Shown here one piece after another: positions 1-8,572 of a stretch of 64,000 bases of DNA; positions within the stretch are counted from its first letter, which is position 1; each line of letters opens with the position of its first letter. The notes beneath the pieces were generated by a model that worked only from the letters and a program-made list of their open reading frames with translations, was not told the origin of the DNA and searched no databases. The stretch spans positions 62,001 through 126,000 of the forward strand of contig NZ_PTPX01000006.1 of the NCBI RefSeq assembly GCF_003260095.1, in the 5' to 3' direction. The translations under genes and the position numbers were made by a program. The DNA is from Glaesserella australis (GTDB taxonomy: Bacteria; Pseudomonadota; Gammaproteobacteria; Enterobacterales; Pasteurellaceae).

Positions 1-1722
1 TTTGTGGCGTTGATTGTATTTGTGGCGTTCATCGGGATTATTGAGGGTATTCTGTTTCAATATATGGGCGAGTTGGTGGACTGGGTGAATACCTATTCGG
101 CTCAACAGCTGTGGCAAGAGAAAGGCACATCGCTGATCTTAATGCTGATTGTTGCTTTGATGAGCGTGGTGTTTGTCTATCTTGGCTGTGCGGTGCGGTT
201 TCAATCATTGCAAGGAGTTTTTCCGATGCGATTGCGATGGAATTTCCACCGCTTGATGCTCGGGCAAAGTATGAGTTTTTATCAGGACGAATTTGCTGGG
301 CGAGTGTCGGCAAAGGTTATGCAGACAGCCTTAGCGGTGCGAGACGTGCTGATGACTTGTGCGGATATGTTGGTCTATGTGATTGTCTATTTGACCACCA
401 CTAGCGTGATTTTAATCCAACTTGACGGTTGGCTGTTTGTGCCATTCATTATTTGGGTGGTGAGCTTGGCGGCGATTATTCGGCTGTATGTGCCGAAGCT
501 GGCTCAAGCAGCACAAGAGCAGTCGGACGCTCGCAGTTTGATGACAGGGCGAATTACTGACGCTTATTCCAACATTGCCACTGTAAAACTGTTCTCACAC
601 GGCAATCGAGAGTCTCGTTATGCTAAAGAGTCGATGGAAGAATTTATGGTTACGGTGCATAAACAGATGCGTTTGGTAACCACGATTGAGACCTTAACTT
701 ACTTTAACAGCATTGCCCTGATTACTATTACCGCAGGCATTGGCTTATGGCTTTGGTCGCTCGGCGATGTTACTGCGGGTGCGATAGCCACTTCTACGGC
801 GTTGGCGTTACGCATTAAAGGGCTGTCGCAGTGGATTATGTGGGAATTTGCCCGCTTGTTTGAGAATTTGGGGACAGTGCAAGATGGTATGGAAACCCTA
901 TCTAAACCGAAAACCATTGTAGATAAAAGCGATGCCAAACCGCTTGCCGTCACGCAAGGGGAAATTCGTTTCAACAAGGTCGATTTTGCCTATACCGAGA
1001 AAAAACCGTTGCTCAAAGGCTTTGATTTACATATCAAAGCAGGCGAAAAAGTGGGCTTGGTTGGACGCAGTGGGGCAGGAAAATCGACCCTAACAAATCT
1101 CTTGTTACGTTTTTACGATGTGCAAAAGGGTTCCGTTGAAATTGACGGGCAGAACATTTGTGATGTGACGCAAGAGAGCTTGCGATCTCAAATTGGATTG
1201 GTGACACAGGATACATCGCTGTTACATCGCTCTGTGCGAGACAATTTGCTCTACGGTCGCCCAACGGCAACGGAAGAAGAAATGCTCAAGGCGGTAGAAC
1301 GTGCTTCGGCAGCAGATTTTATTCCGCTATTAAGCGATGCCAAAGGCAGAACAGGCTACGATGCTCACGTTGGTGAGCGTGGGGTGAAACTATCGGGCGG
1401 ACAACGCCAACGGATTGCAATAGCCCGTGTAATGCTCAAAGATGCCCCGATTTTGTTGCTCGATGAAGCAACCAGTGCGTTGGATTCGGAAGTAGAAGTC
1501 GCTATTCAAGAAAACTTGACCGAATTAATGGAAGGAAAAACCGTTGTGGCTATCGCTCACCGCTTATCCACCATTATGGCAATGGATCGCTTAATTGTGT
1601 TAGACAAAGGCGAAATTGTCGAACAAGGTAGCCACGAAGAGTTGCTTGCCCTGAATGGTGTTTATGCGAAATTATGGGCACATCAAAGCGGTGGGTTCTT
1701 GCAGGAAGAAGTTGAATTATAA
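1..1722 (+). CDS. ABC exporter, fused permease/ATPase (5' truncated by window)
   Basis: This is an MsbA-type half-transporter: a membrane domain of about 300 residues is followed by an ATPase domain. Counting from the GTG at position 4, the Walker A motif GRSGAGKST is near residue 354, the signature LSGGQRQR near 463 and Walker B ILLLDEATSALD near 483. The D-loop and switch His (AIAHRLST) are present, so the ATPase looks active. The reading frame is open to the first base, and 572 residues is somewhat short for the family (about 590-620), so the true start probably lies upstream of the window. The substrate cannot be read from sequence; lipid or drug export is usual for the family. An uptake-signal hairpin follows the stop. 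Confidence 0.85.
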   Translation, partial: FVALIVFVAFIGIIEGILFQYMGELVDWVNTYSAQQLWQEKGTSLILMLIVALMSVVFVYLGCAVRFQSLQGVFPMRLRWNFHRLMLGQSMSFYQDEFAGRVSAKVMQTALAVRDVLMTCADMLVYVIVYLTTTSVILIQLDGWLFVPFIIWVVSLAAIIRLYVPKLAQAAQEQSDARSLMTGRITDAYSNIATVKLFSHGNRESRYAKESMEEFMVTVHKQMRLVTTIETLTYFNSIALITITAGIGLWLWSLGDVTAGAIATSTALALRIKGLSQWIMWEFARLFENLGTVQDGMETLSKPKTIVDKSDAKPLAVTQGEIRFNKVDFAYTEKKPLLKGFDLHIKAGEKVGLVGRSGAGKSTLTNLLLRFYDVQKGSVEIDGQNICDVTQESLRSQIGLVTQDTSLLHRSVRDNLLYGRPTATEEEMLKAVERASAADFIPLLSDAKGRTGYDAHVGERGVKLSGGQRQRIAIARVMLKDAPILLLDEATSALDSEVEVAIQENLTELMEGKTVVAIAHRLSTIMAMDRLIVLDKGEIVEQGSHEELLALNGVYAKLWAHQSGGFLQEEVEL

Positions 1723-1731
1723 GCATCAACA

Positions 1732-1795
1732 ACAAGCGGTCAGTTCGATATAAAATTTGCAAAAAATGTAGCATAAATGACCGCTTGCTGTTTTT
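1732..1795 (+). terminator. Inverted uptake-signal pair, likely terminator
   Basis: ACAAGCGGTCA at 1732-1742 faces TGACCGCTTG at 1778-1787, followed by a T run at 1791-1795. Paired opposite uptake signals serving as terminators downstream of genes are well known in Pasteurellaceae. The loop contains the TTTGCAAA-like extension of the Apl-type signal. Confidence 0.6.
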
Positions 1796-1867
1796 AGAAA
1801 TCCATTTTGATCTGAGTCGAAGTTTGCTACACTTCGACTTTGTTATTTATATTGTAGAGATAAAAAT

Positions 1868-3328
1868 TTGAAAGGCCTAGCTATTCGACTTGTCGTAGGC
1901 ATTGCACTCTTATTATGGGCTTGGGATATGGTTTTTCCTTGGCAACAAGCAATGCTAGCAGAAGAGAATCGATATTCACAAATACAGCAACGAAAGACAC
2001 TCAAAGTTGGAATGATTAATCATCCCATCTCTTATTTTATTGGCTCTGAAGGCACTGCTGGGATTGAATATGATTTAGCAAAAGCATTTTCTGATTATTT
2101 AGGCGTAAATCTTGAAGTCAAAGCCTATAATAATAGTGAGCAACTCTTTGCAGGATTAAAACAGAATGACATTGATATTGCCGCCGCTGGGTTACTTTAC
2201 CAAGTAGAGAATGTGGATAAATTTCAACTAGGTCCGAGTTACTACTCTGCTTCTTGGCAAGTTGTTTACAAAAAAGGTACACAACGCCCTTATACCATTG
2301 ATGAACTCAAGGGCGATATTGTGATTCCTGCGGGTTCTGCTGTTATTCCTATTTTAACGGCATTACAAGAGCAATACCCAAAACTAACTTGGAAAGTAAC
2401 CGATGGTTTCACTCAAGAAGAACTGTTATTGCAAGTTGCTGACGGCAAAATTCCCTATACCATTGCGGTTTCAATTGATGTTTCTGCAGCTCAACATATC
2501 AAACCCGATGTAGCCGTCGGTTTTGATTTGACCGATGAAGAACCTGTCGTTTGGTATTTACAAAATAGCGCTTACAGTGAATTACAAGCTGCTGTTTTAA
2601 GCTTTATGGATAATGCCAATGAAACAGGGCTTATCGCACGTATTGAAGAGAAATATTTCAACTATTTAAGCCGTTTCGATTATGTCGATAGTCAAAGCTA
2701 TTTAAAAGCGATTGAAACCGTCTTACCGAAATATCAGCATTTATTTGAAAAATATCGGGGAACGCTAGATTGGCAAATGTTGGCGGCGATTGCTTACCAA
2801 GAGTCGCATTGGGATCCTAGCGCAACATCACCAACAGGTGTACGTGGCATGATGATGCTAACAAAAGATACCGCTGAAAGAATGAATGTGACAAATCGTA
2901 TCAATGCAGAGCAAAGTATTAAAGCAGGTTCAGAGTACTTACATCTTTTAATGAATCAGCTACCGCAAAGTATTGCCACAGAAGATCGCATTTGGTTCAG
3001 TCTCGCTGCCTATAACATGGGCATGGGACATCTGATCGATGTGCGTCGCCTAACGAAGCAACTTGGTGGAGATCCTGATAGTTGGCTTGATGTGAAAAAG
3101 AACTTGCCACTCCTTGCAGAAAAACGCTATTACAACCAACTCAAGTATGGTTATGCACGTGGCTACGAAGCGTTTCAATATGTTGAAAATATCCGACGCT
3201 ATTACAATAGCATCATTAATCATCAGCGGGTAAAAGAGCAAGAAGCCCAAATCCGCCAACAGCAAGAAAACGCAAATACAGATTTAGAAGTTAGTGAGAC
3301 ACAAAACAAATCGGAAAAATCAGAATAA
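1868..3328 (+). CDS. mltF: Membrane-bound lytic murein transglycosylase F
   Basis: This enzyme cleaves the MurNAc-GlcNAc bond of peptidoglycan to form 1,6-anhydromuramic acid ends. It has 486 residues: an N-terminal hydrophobic anchor (about 5-22), a periplasmic solute-binding-like domain (about 45-260) and a C-terminal SLT domain. The catalytic Glu is E312 in QESHWDP, followed by the family's [11 protein letters not shown] segment. The start is TTG at 1868, chosen because the hydrophobic anchor begins directly after it and GAGA lies 8 bases upstream. The tail is rich in Gln and charged residues. The regulatory solute-binding-like domain is standard for MltF. Confidence 0.93.
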   Translation: MKGLAIRLVVGIALLLWAWDMVFPWQQAMLAEENRYSQIQQRKTLKVGMINHPISYFIGSEGTAGIEYDLAKAFSDYLGVNLEVKAYNNSEQLFAGLKQNDIDIAAAGLLYQVENVDKFQLGPSYYSASWQVVYKKGTQRPYTIDELKGDIVIPAGSAVIPILTALQEQYPKLTWKVTDGFTQEELLLQVADGKIPYTIAVSIDVSAAQHIKPDVAVGFDLTDEEPVVWYLQNSAYSELQAAVLSFMDNANETGLIARIEEKYFNYLSRFDYVDSQSYLKAIETVLPKYQHLFEKYRGTLDWQMLAAIAYQESHWDPSATSPTGVRGMMMLTKDTAERMNVTNRINAEQSIKAGSEYLHLLMNQLPQSIATEDRIWFSLAAYNMGMGHLIDVRRLTKQLGGDPDSWLDVKKNLPLLAEKRYYNQLKYGYARGYEAFQYVENIRRYYNSIINHQRVKEQEAQIRQQQENANTDLEVSETQNKSEKSE

Positions 3329-3344
3329 ATAAGGAATTAAAATC

Positions 3345-3485
3345 ATGAGAAAACACAAATTAAAACAACGAGTTAGACGTTTAAATAGCAATAAATCTCG
3401 CCGAATTTTACATATTTATCAATTAAAACGTCGAATTGCAGAGCGTCGCCGAATTGGGTTTGTGATTTTAGAACAACAATGTTAA
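3345..3485 (+). CDS. Small, very basic protein, 46 aa
   Basis: An ATG with a good ribosome-binding site (AAGGAATT at 3331-3338) opens 46 codons that end in TAA, 16 bases after mltF. About 17 of the 46 residues are Arg or Lys, with RR pairs throughout, and it ends in LEQQC. It looks like a nucleic-acid-binding or ribosome-associated peptide, but it does not match L34 or another small ribosomal protein known to me. It is probably co-transcribed with mltF. Its stop lies only three bases from the convergent thiK stop. The function is unknown; it may be a lineage-specific small gene. Confidence 0.6.
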   Translation: MRKHKLKQRVRRLNSNKSRRILHIYQLKRRIAERRRIGFVILEQQC

Positions 3486-3488
3486 TTC

Positions 3489-4247
3489 TTAAGTCATTGC
3501 AAACCACAACCCATTTAACTTCTCTATTTCAGGCTGATATCCCGCCATTTTTTCGATACAAGCGGTAAAATCCCAGCCTGTTTTTGCAAAATAGTGCCTA
3601 AAGAAAATCGCTTTTTGCTTCGCAGAAAAATGGTTGTTGTGGCAGAGCATTGCTAATTCTAACGCAGGATCGGAAATTGTCGCATATTCCCAATCGATCA
3701 GAAAAAGGGCATCGCCTTGTTGCACAAGATTAGCGAGATGAATATCGTGGTGACAGATCGTCTGTTTGAATGGAGTGATTGGCTTAAAGGGTGGAGCGAA
3801 ATTCAACATTTGCTGTTTTTCTTTTGGCAGTTTTTGCCATAGAAATTGGCAACGTTCGGCAAGATTGAGTGTTGTAAATTTTTGTGCAAAATCAGCCGCT
3901 TGTAGTGGAAATAGATGAAGTTGTGCTAGTCGTTCTGCCAAAGAAGTTAAACATTTTTCATCAAAAAACGTAGGCGTTTGCCCATCGATCCAACTTAACA
4001 ACGCCGAATGGCTGTCCGCATAAATCACCTTTGGCGAAAAGCCCAAAGGCGAAATCGCCCGTAAAAAAGCGACTTCTTGCTGATAATTGATGCCGTAATT
4101 GCTGGCTCGTTCCGTTTGGGTGCGTAACACATAGCGTTCGCCGTTTGCCAAACAGACCAACTGGCTACAAGCGGTCAATCCTGCCAATTTTGAAACAGAA
4201 ACGACCGCTTGTTGCCGATGTTGCTCAATCCATTGCAACGCTTTCAT
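3489..4247 (-). CDS. thiK: Thiamine kinase-like phosphotransferase
   Basis: This is an aminoglycoside/choline-kinase-fold phosphotransferase, most likely phosphorylating thiamine to thiamine phosphate for salvage. It has 252 residues. The catalytic Brenner motif is HHDIHLAN at about residues 164-171, and the metal-binding DWEYA follows about 20 residues later. Its start ATG overlaps the ycfL stop by 4 bases (ATGA), indicating translational coupling. The hinT-ycfL-thiK order is conserved with enterobacteria and is the main reason for ThiK over another small-molecule kinase. N-terminal nucleotide-binding features are weak, as is common in this family. Confidence 0.75.
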   Translation of the reverse strand: MKALQWIEQHRQQAVVSVSKLAGLTACSQLVCLANGERYVLRTQTERASNYGINYQQEVAFLRAISPLGFSPKVIYADSHSALLSWIDGQTPTFFDEKCLTSLAERLAQLHLFPLQAADFAQKFTTLNLAERCQFLWQKLPKEKQQMLNFAPPFKPITPFKQTICHHDIHLANLVQQGDALFLIDWEYATISDPALELAMLCHNNHFSAKQKAIFFRHYFAKTGWDFTACIEKMAGYQPEIEKLNGLWFAMT

Positions 4248-4612
4248 CGAGAAAAACGAAGATAAAAGCGGTAGTTTTCGCTTTCCACTGTTGGCTTGTC
4301 TAGTGCTACTGCTTGACGCTGTTTTGGCTCAAGTAATAAGCTTTGCCAAGCAGAATGTTCTTCGCCGTTTAGCGTTTGGGTCACACCTGTTTTGTCGTAC
4401 CAAAATAGCTTATAGCTAAGTGAAAGTGGTTGCTCGCTTTGATTGGTGAGCGTCAATTCCGTTGATTTAGCCACCACATCAACCATTTTAGCGACATTTT
4501 CTTCCACATTCACAATCGGCGTGTTACCTGACGGTAAATAGCTCGGCGGATTTGACGCACAAGCGGTCAGAAGCAGGCTAAAAAATGCAATAATCGAAAA
4601 AGTTTTTTTCAT
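4244..4612 (-). CDS. ycfL: YcfL-family (DUF1425) lipoprotein
   Basis: This is a 122-residue envelope protein. The signal peptide ends in the lipobox LLTAC, so it should be lipidated at Cys18. The rest is a compact beta-rich domain with motifs typical of DUF1425 (LTLTNQSEQPLSLSYKLFWYD). An upstream in-frame start would add 14 residues overlapping hinT; ATG at 4612 is preferred because the signal peptide begins there (MKKTFSIIAFF), one base after the hinT stop. The function of the family is not established. In E. coli the neighbour is lpoB, which is absent here. Confidence 0.8.
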   Translation of the reverse strand: MKKTFSIIAFFSLLLTACASNPPSYLPSGNTPIVNVEENVAKMVDVVAKSTELTLTNQSEQPLSLSYKLFWYDKTGVTQTLNGEEHSAWQSLLLEPKQRQAVALDKPTVESENYRFYLRFSR

Positions 4613-4613
4613 C

Positions 4614-4973
4614 TTATTTCGCCAACATTTTGCCAAGCGGTTCACCGCCGACAAGGTGCATATGAATGTGGAACACTTCTTGTCCGCCGTGTTTGTTGCA
4701 GTTCATAATCAAACGGTAGCCATCTTCGGCAATGCCTTCTTCTTTGGCAATTTTCGCCGCCACTGTAAACAGACGACCGAGTGTCTGCTCATCTTCTGCG
4801 GTAACGTGGTTTACCGTTGGGATAAATTTGTTTGGAATAATCAAAATATGGGTTTTCGCTTGCGGAGCAATATCACGGAAAGCGGTCACTAAATCATCTT
4901 GATACACAATCGCCGCAGGGATCTCTTTGCGGATAATTTTGCTGAAAATGGTTTCTTCGTAGTTGGTAAGCAT
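4614..4973 (-). CDS. hinT: HIT-family purine nucleoside phosphoramidase
   Basis: HinT hydrolyses AMP-lysine-type phosphoramidates and aminoacyl adenylates. It has 119 residues, a normal length. The histidine triad HIHMHLVGG lies near residues 102-110. The N-terminus ([19 protein letters not shown]) matches bacterial HinT closely. It is the first gene of the hinT-ycfL-thiK set on this strand, with a one-base gap to ycfL. Confidence 0.95.
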   Translation of the reverse strand: MLTNYEETIFSKIIRKEIPAAIVYQDDLVTAFRDIAPQAKTHILIIPNKFIPTVNHVTAEDEQTLGRLFTVAAKIAKEEGIAEDGYRLIMNCNKHGGQEVFHIHMHLVGGEPLGKMLAK

Positions 4974-5069
4974 AATGTTTCCTTATTTAATGGTTGTAAG
5001 CGGTGAGATTGTCTAATTTTTTTGGCTAATTTGCAAAATTTTCTGCGAATTTGACCGCTTGCTCCCTGT

Positions 5070-5513
5070 TTACCATAGCCAACGGGGAACTTGTTGCTGA
5101 TATTGACGATAACGCTCGCCAAATTTTTCACTCAAAATTCGTTCTTCAGGCTCAATTTGAAAGCGATTGATATAGCCCACAAATCCCCACACCACCAACA
5201 AAGCAAAGGCATTTCCCCACCAAAACGCCCACGCAGTCAGCAGACTTGCCAGCCCTAAATACATTGGATTACGGCTAAAACGATAAATGCCATTCGTTGC
5301 CAATGATGACGTTTTATGCGGATCAAGCGGGGTGATTGTCGTCTTATTTTGCCAAAACGCCCATAACGCACAGAGATCAACTGCAATCCCAAATGCAAAA
5401 CAAATCACCGCCAAACAGCGATAAACCCAGTTTGGTTCGGCGTAATTCGGTAAGAAGTAAATGATTACCGCACAGATAAATGCCACAAGGGGCGGAGGGA
5501 GTTTGAGATCCAT
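5070..5513 (-). CDS. ICMT/PEMT-like integral membrane methyltransferase
   Basis: This is a 147-residue membrane protein with about four hydrophobic segments. The C-terminal half carries the family signature: NGIYRFSRNPMYLG followed by an EPEERILSEKFGERYRQY block, which in isoprenylcysteine carboxyl methyltransferase relatives forms the SAM-binding and active region. Bacterial members methylate unknown small or lipid substrates. It lies between hinT and the yedF-like gene; an opposed pair of uptake signals (4987-5061) separates it from hinT. The substrate cannot be predicted. Confidence 0.75.
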   Translation of the reverse strand: MDLKLPPPLVAFICAVIIYFLPNYAEPNWVYRCLAVICFAFGIAVDLCALWAFWQNKTTITPLDPHKTSSLATNGIYRFSRNPMYLGLASLLTAWAFWWGNAFALLVVWGFVGYINRFQIEPEERILSEKFGERYRQYQQQVPRWLW

Positions 5514-5537
5514 AGATAAAACTTATTTTAAATAAAA

Positions 5538-5570
5538 TTTTCCCACTCCTAGCAATAAAGAGTGGGAAAA
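5538..5570 (-). terminator. Rho-independent terminator after the yedF-like gene
   Basis: TTTTCCCACTC (5538-5548) pairs perfectly with GAGTGGGAAAA (5560-5570). On the minus strand it follows the yedF-like stop by a few bases and is followed by a T-rich stretch. Confidence 0.75.
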
Positions 5571-5574
5571 ACAT

Positions 5575-5844
5575 TTAACGCTGAATTAAATAACGTAATT
5601 TTGTGCCGTCCTGTTCCACGCTTAATAGAGTATAACCGTGGTTTTTGGTATCCACAGGGATATTATTGATAGATTGTGCACAGTCGCTCAGTAATTCTAA
5701 AATCTCGCCTTTTTGTAATTGTGGCATTGTTTCCAACATCACAATCGCTGGGTAAGGGCAAGGCTCGCCTAAGGTGTCGAGCGTGTAGTCTGGGGTAATG
5801 TCTTTTGGATCTTTATCCAATTTTTGTACAACAGTAAATGCCAT
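5575..5844 (-). CDS. yedF: TusA/YedF-family sulfurtransferase-like protein
   Basis: This is an 89-residue SirA/TusA-fold protein. The motif LGEPCPYPAIVMLE (Cys at about residue 28) carries the family's CPxP cysteine, thought to bind persulfide sulfur or selenium. It lies directly downstream of the yedE homologue on the same strand, 26 bases away, as in many bacteria. That pairing suggests a sulfur or selenium relay protein acting with the membrane transporter rather than the tRNA-thiolation TusA. No long C-terminal extension is present. Confidence 0.85.
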   Translation of the reverse strand: MAFTVVQKLDKDPKDITPDYTLDTLGEPCPYPAIVMLETMPQLQKGEILELLSDCAQSINNIPVDTKNHGYTLLSVEQDGTKLRYLIQR

Positions 5845-5870
5845 AATAAGTTCCTTTTGTCAGTTAAAAA

Positions 5871-7088
5871 TTAGTTAATACCACAAGATGAGGCGGCAAC
5901 TTTGGCTTTCGCTTTAGAAAGGAAACGTTTTTCCCACCATACCACTGCAATTAAGCAAAGAATCAGTAATGCATAATTAACAAGTAAGCCACCTACTGCA
6001 CCAAATTCTTTGAGTAAGTTAAGTTTTTCATAATCAAGGGCGAGAACAGGTGCAAGATCGTCCCACATATACGCAAGTAACGTTGAGCCAATCACATTGC
6101 CCACGCCCACCCACATAAAGTGAACTTGCCCTTCCATTGAGCGATACATCCAACCTGTTTCACAGCCTCCAGCTAATACGATACCAAAACCGAACAGCAA
6201 TCCGCCGATAATAGCATTTGGACCTGCCCACATAATTTTAGGCGAAACACCCAGTTGAATATAAGAGAACACACCGATAGTGCCTACGATAATCCCGAAG
6301 ATAATCGCTTTTGCCATATAAGCACGCCCTGTTACCCATAAATCACGGAATGCAGAGGTAAAACAAATTTGAGCTCGTTCAATTAAAAGCCCGAATGCTA
6401 AACCGCATAACATCGCAAAACCGAATTTGACAGAATGTTGCATCACATAAAGTGAAGCGGCAAGATAAGCAAGGAAAATAACCATACCTAAACGGAAACG
6501 GCGTGTTGCTTGTTTTGGATCGGTTTCTTGCAGTTTTGCCGCACCTTTTTTCAGCTCCAGTTTGACACGGAACATTGGCAGTAGCGTGACTTTCACACCA
6601 ACATAAGTTCCCACCGCAGTAGCAATAGTAAAGAACCACGCGTGAACCGAAAATTGTGGAATCCCCGTAAACAATGAAGCCAAATTACAGCCCATTGCCA
6701 GACGAGCACCAAAACTTGCTAAAATGCCACCAATGACTGCTTGCACAATACGGCGTTTATGGGGTTGATTACGCCATTTTACGTTATTCGCCCAAAGTGC
6801 TGCAGAGATGCAACCAGCGAACATTCCTAAAATCATCACGCCATCAATACGGGTAAAAACTGTACCGTTCATTCCGATGATTTTATAGTAGCTCCATTCG
6901 CTCACATCAATGCCCAACGCCTGTAAAGCGTGACCGCCCCAACGTGTAAATTCGCCCGTTACCGCCCAATAAGTGCCAGTAATGCCGAAATAATAAGCAG
7001 AAAGAAGCCCAGCCGCGATAACTGCTGCAACGGGATTCCAATACTTAATCAGATAATTTTGTTTGAATTGTTGCCAAATCTCTAACAT
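5871..7088 (-). CDS. yedE: YedE/YeeE-family sulfur- or selenium-compound transporter
   Basis: This is a 405-residue polytopic inner-membrane protein with about ten hydrophobic segments arranged as two YeeE repeats. Each repeat has a conserved Cys-containing loop: GARLAMGCNLASLFTGIPQ and LAGGCETGWMYRSMEG. In the related thiosulfate channel TsuA such cysteines guide the sulfur compound through the membrane. The YedE subfamily is linked to selenium metabolism. The adjacent yedF-like sulfurtransferase fits a transporter/carrier pair. Substrate (thiosulfate or a selenium compound) is inferred, not shown. Confidence 0.85.
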   Translation of the reverse strand: MLEIWQQFKQNYLIKYWNPVAAVIAAGLLSAYYFGITGTYWAVTGEFTRWGGHALQALGIDVSEWSYYKIIGMNGTVFTRIDGVMILGMFAGCISAALWANNVKWRNQPHKRRIVQAVIGGILASFGARLAMGCNLASLFTGIPQFSVHAWFFTIATAVGTYVGVKVTLLPMFRVKLELKKGAAKLQETDPKQATRRFRLGMVIFLAYLAASLYVMQHSVKFGFAMLCGLAFGLLIERAQICFTSAFRDLWVTGRAYMAKAIIFGIIVGTIGVFSYIQLGVSPKIMWAGPNAIIGGLLFGFGIVLAGGCETGWMYRSMEGQVHFMWVGVGNVIGSTLLAYMWDDLAPVLALDYEKLNLLKEFGAVGGLLVNYALLILCLIAVVWWEKRFLSKAKAKVAASSCGIN

Positions 7089-7103
7089 AAGTTCCTTAAA
7101 TCC

Positions 7104-7184
7104 TTAAGAGAAAAGTGAGTAGATTTGCAAGAAAGGTATAACGATGAAAAATAGAAAGGTGGTTTGACCGTTTAATTTGTTCAT
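7104..7184 (-). CDS. Possible 26-aa hydrophobic leader ORF before yedE
   Basis: ATG at 7184 opens 26 codons ending in TAA at 7104, 15 bases before the yedE start. The peptide starts MNKLNGQTT and then is almost wholly hydrophobic (FLFFIVIPFL), resembling a single membrane segment. The only purine-rich stretch (AGGA) touches the ATG, which is too close for a normal ribosome-binding site. It may be chance. Confidence 0.25.
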   Translation of the reverse strand: MNKLNGQTTFLFFIVIPFLQIYSLFS

Positions 7185-7335
7185 TTCCTATACACAAAAC
7201 TTGCGATATATTAATGAATGCTTAAAAGCGGTGGAATTATAACAAAAATTCAACAAAGAGAAATATAAAAGAGAAATTGTCTTTAGATTTACAAATTTTC
7301 CTCTCTATTTGACCGCTTGCTGTCGTATTTAAATT

Positions 7336-7923
7336 CTAAGATTCCCCAAGCACAATATAATCCAACGGCTCGTCCCAACTTTCTATCGGCAGTTGCTCTA
7401 CCTGTTGGCAATGGTGAGCCAAACCAACACTAATCAAATGTTTGGCTTGAGCAAGGGTGCGGTCATAAAATCCGCCGCCCATACCTAAGCGGTTGCATTG
7501 CTTATCACAGGCGACAAGTGGTACAAAAATTATCTCTAACTCACTGAGTGGCAATACATTTCTTACATCAAGTTTAGGTTGTAAAATGCCAAAGCGGTTC
7601 ATCTCAAGTTGCTCTTGCCCTTGATATTTGAGAAACAGCAGTTGATTAGCTGAAAAAGGGTGAAGTACCGGTAGATAAAGATCTTTGCCTTGTTTCGTCA
7701 ATTCATTTATCAACGCAAGCGGTGAGATTTCGCCGTTAAAAGGCAGATAAAAAGCGATATGTTGGGCAGAATGTTGTTCGATCAATTCAAGAGATTTTGG
7801 AATAATGCTTTGTGCGGCAAGAGTTTGCTGTTCTGAAGATAACGCAAGACGTTTGGCTCGCATCTGTTTGCGAAGTTTCTGGCGTTGTTGATTGAGTTGT
7901 TCGTTTATGGAAAGTTTTATCAT
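7336..7923 (-). CDS. fau: 5-formyltetrahydrofolate cyclo-ligase
   Basis: This ATP-dependent enzyme converts 5-formyl-THF to 5,10-methenyl-THF. It has 195 residues. Recognisable parts are the substrate loop LPVLHPFSANQLLFLKY, the basic stretch MNRFGILQPKLDVR and the nucleotide/Mg loop RLGMGGGFYDRTL. It follows 6S RNA on the same strand, the arrangement conserved across gamma-proteobacteria (ssrS-ygfA). Here the ATG begins only about two bases after the predicted 6S 3' end, so its ribosome-binding region must lie within the 6S closing stem. A second ATG at residue 22 has no better ribosome-binding site. Confidence 0.92.
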   Translation of the reverse strand: MIKLSINEQLNQQRQKLRKQMRAKRLALSSEQQTLAAQSIIPKSLELIEQHSAQHIAFYLPFNGEISPLALINELTKQGKDLYLPVLHPFSANQLLFLKYQGQEQLEMNRFGILQPKLDVRNVLPLSELEIIFVPLVACDKQCNRLGMGGGFYDRTLAQAKHLISVGLAHHCQQVEQLPIESWDEPLDYIVLGES

Positions 7924-7925
7924 AA

Positions 7926-8105
7926 AAGACCCGAAGTGCCGTTACAAGTGATGGTCCTTGAACCAGACGGTTCAAGGGAGTCGAACATTACCGTTTTTAG
8001 GCTTCTCGTCAAGCGAGCCTGCTCACCAACGATATAAGAGTCCAACTCAAAGTGTTTTAAATATCGGCTCAGGGACGTAACTCATAACGCACACCTCAGG
8101 CAAAA
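7926..8105 (-). ncRNA. ssrS: 6S RNA
   Basis: Read on the minus strand, the region has the hallmarks of 6S RNA, which binds sigma-70 holoenzyme and mimics an open promoter. Conserved blocks are CCCTGAGCCGATATTT on the 5' side, TTGGTGAGC and GAGAAGCC near the centre, and the hairpin CCTTGAACC...GGTTCAAGG on the 3' side. The closing stem pairs CCTGAGGTG with CACTTCGGG. Its position directly upstream of fau is the conserved context. Ends are approximate. Confidence 0.93.
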
Positions 8106-8172
8106 AGAATAGTAACGGAATTTACTGATTTTTCCTAGTGTTCAGATCAATAAAATCAAAGAAATTATCTTA

Positions 8173-8499
8173 TTAGTTATTTTCTTGACCAACTGAAACA
8201 GAATCCATCCCACTTGTTTGGAATTTCGCTAAAGAATTATCTAGCTGCTCAACACAAGACTTTAAAATATTTTTATTTTCTGCATTCTTACGTTGTTCTT
8301 GTTCTAACTCATAATTAAGATTTAATGCCACAATCGATAATACTTTCTCTAATTGAATGATACCTGATTGCTCTTTCAGAATTGCCACTCGTTCTTCTAA
8401 TCGCTCTGCCGACGCTAATAGCGCTTCTTGCTGTTCAGGCGGACAATATAAACGTAAAACCTGCCCAAATAGCGATAATTCAATATTATTTTTTGACAT
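8173..8499 (-). CDS. zapA: Cell division protein ZapA
   Basis: ZapA crosslinks FtsZ protofilaments at the division ring. It has 108 residues: an N-terminal globular part (IELSLFGQVLRLYCPPEQQ) and a C-terminal coiled coil. The start is set at ATG 8499, which has GAGGA about 10 bases upstream. A longer reading frame to 8610 would run into the divergent ygfB and gives a non-homologous N-terminus. zapA, 6S RNA and fau lie in order, as in enterobacteria. Confidence 0.92.
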   Translation of the reverse strand: MSKNNIELSLFGQVLRLYCPPEQQEALLASAERLEERVAILKEQSGIIQLEKVLSIVALNLNYELEQEQRKNAENKNILKSCVEQLDNSLAKFQTSGMDSVSVGQENN

Positions 8500-8572
8500 T
8501 GTTGAGAAATCCTCACGGAGATAGAAATTTTTGCTATTATGCCATTCTTTAACTAAATCATAAAGAATCACT

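Noticed and set aside
4889-5131. 80-codon ORF between hinT and the methyltransferase
   Set aside because: It overlaps both genes out of frame and contains the uptake-signal pair; no homology.
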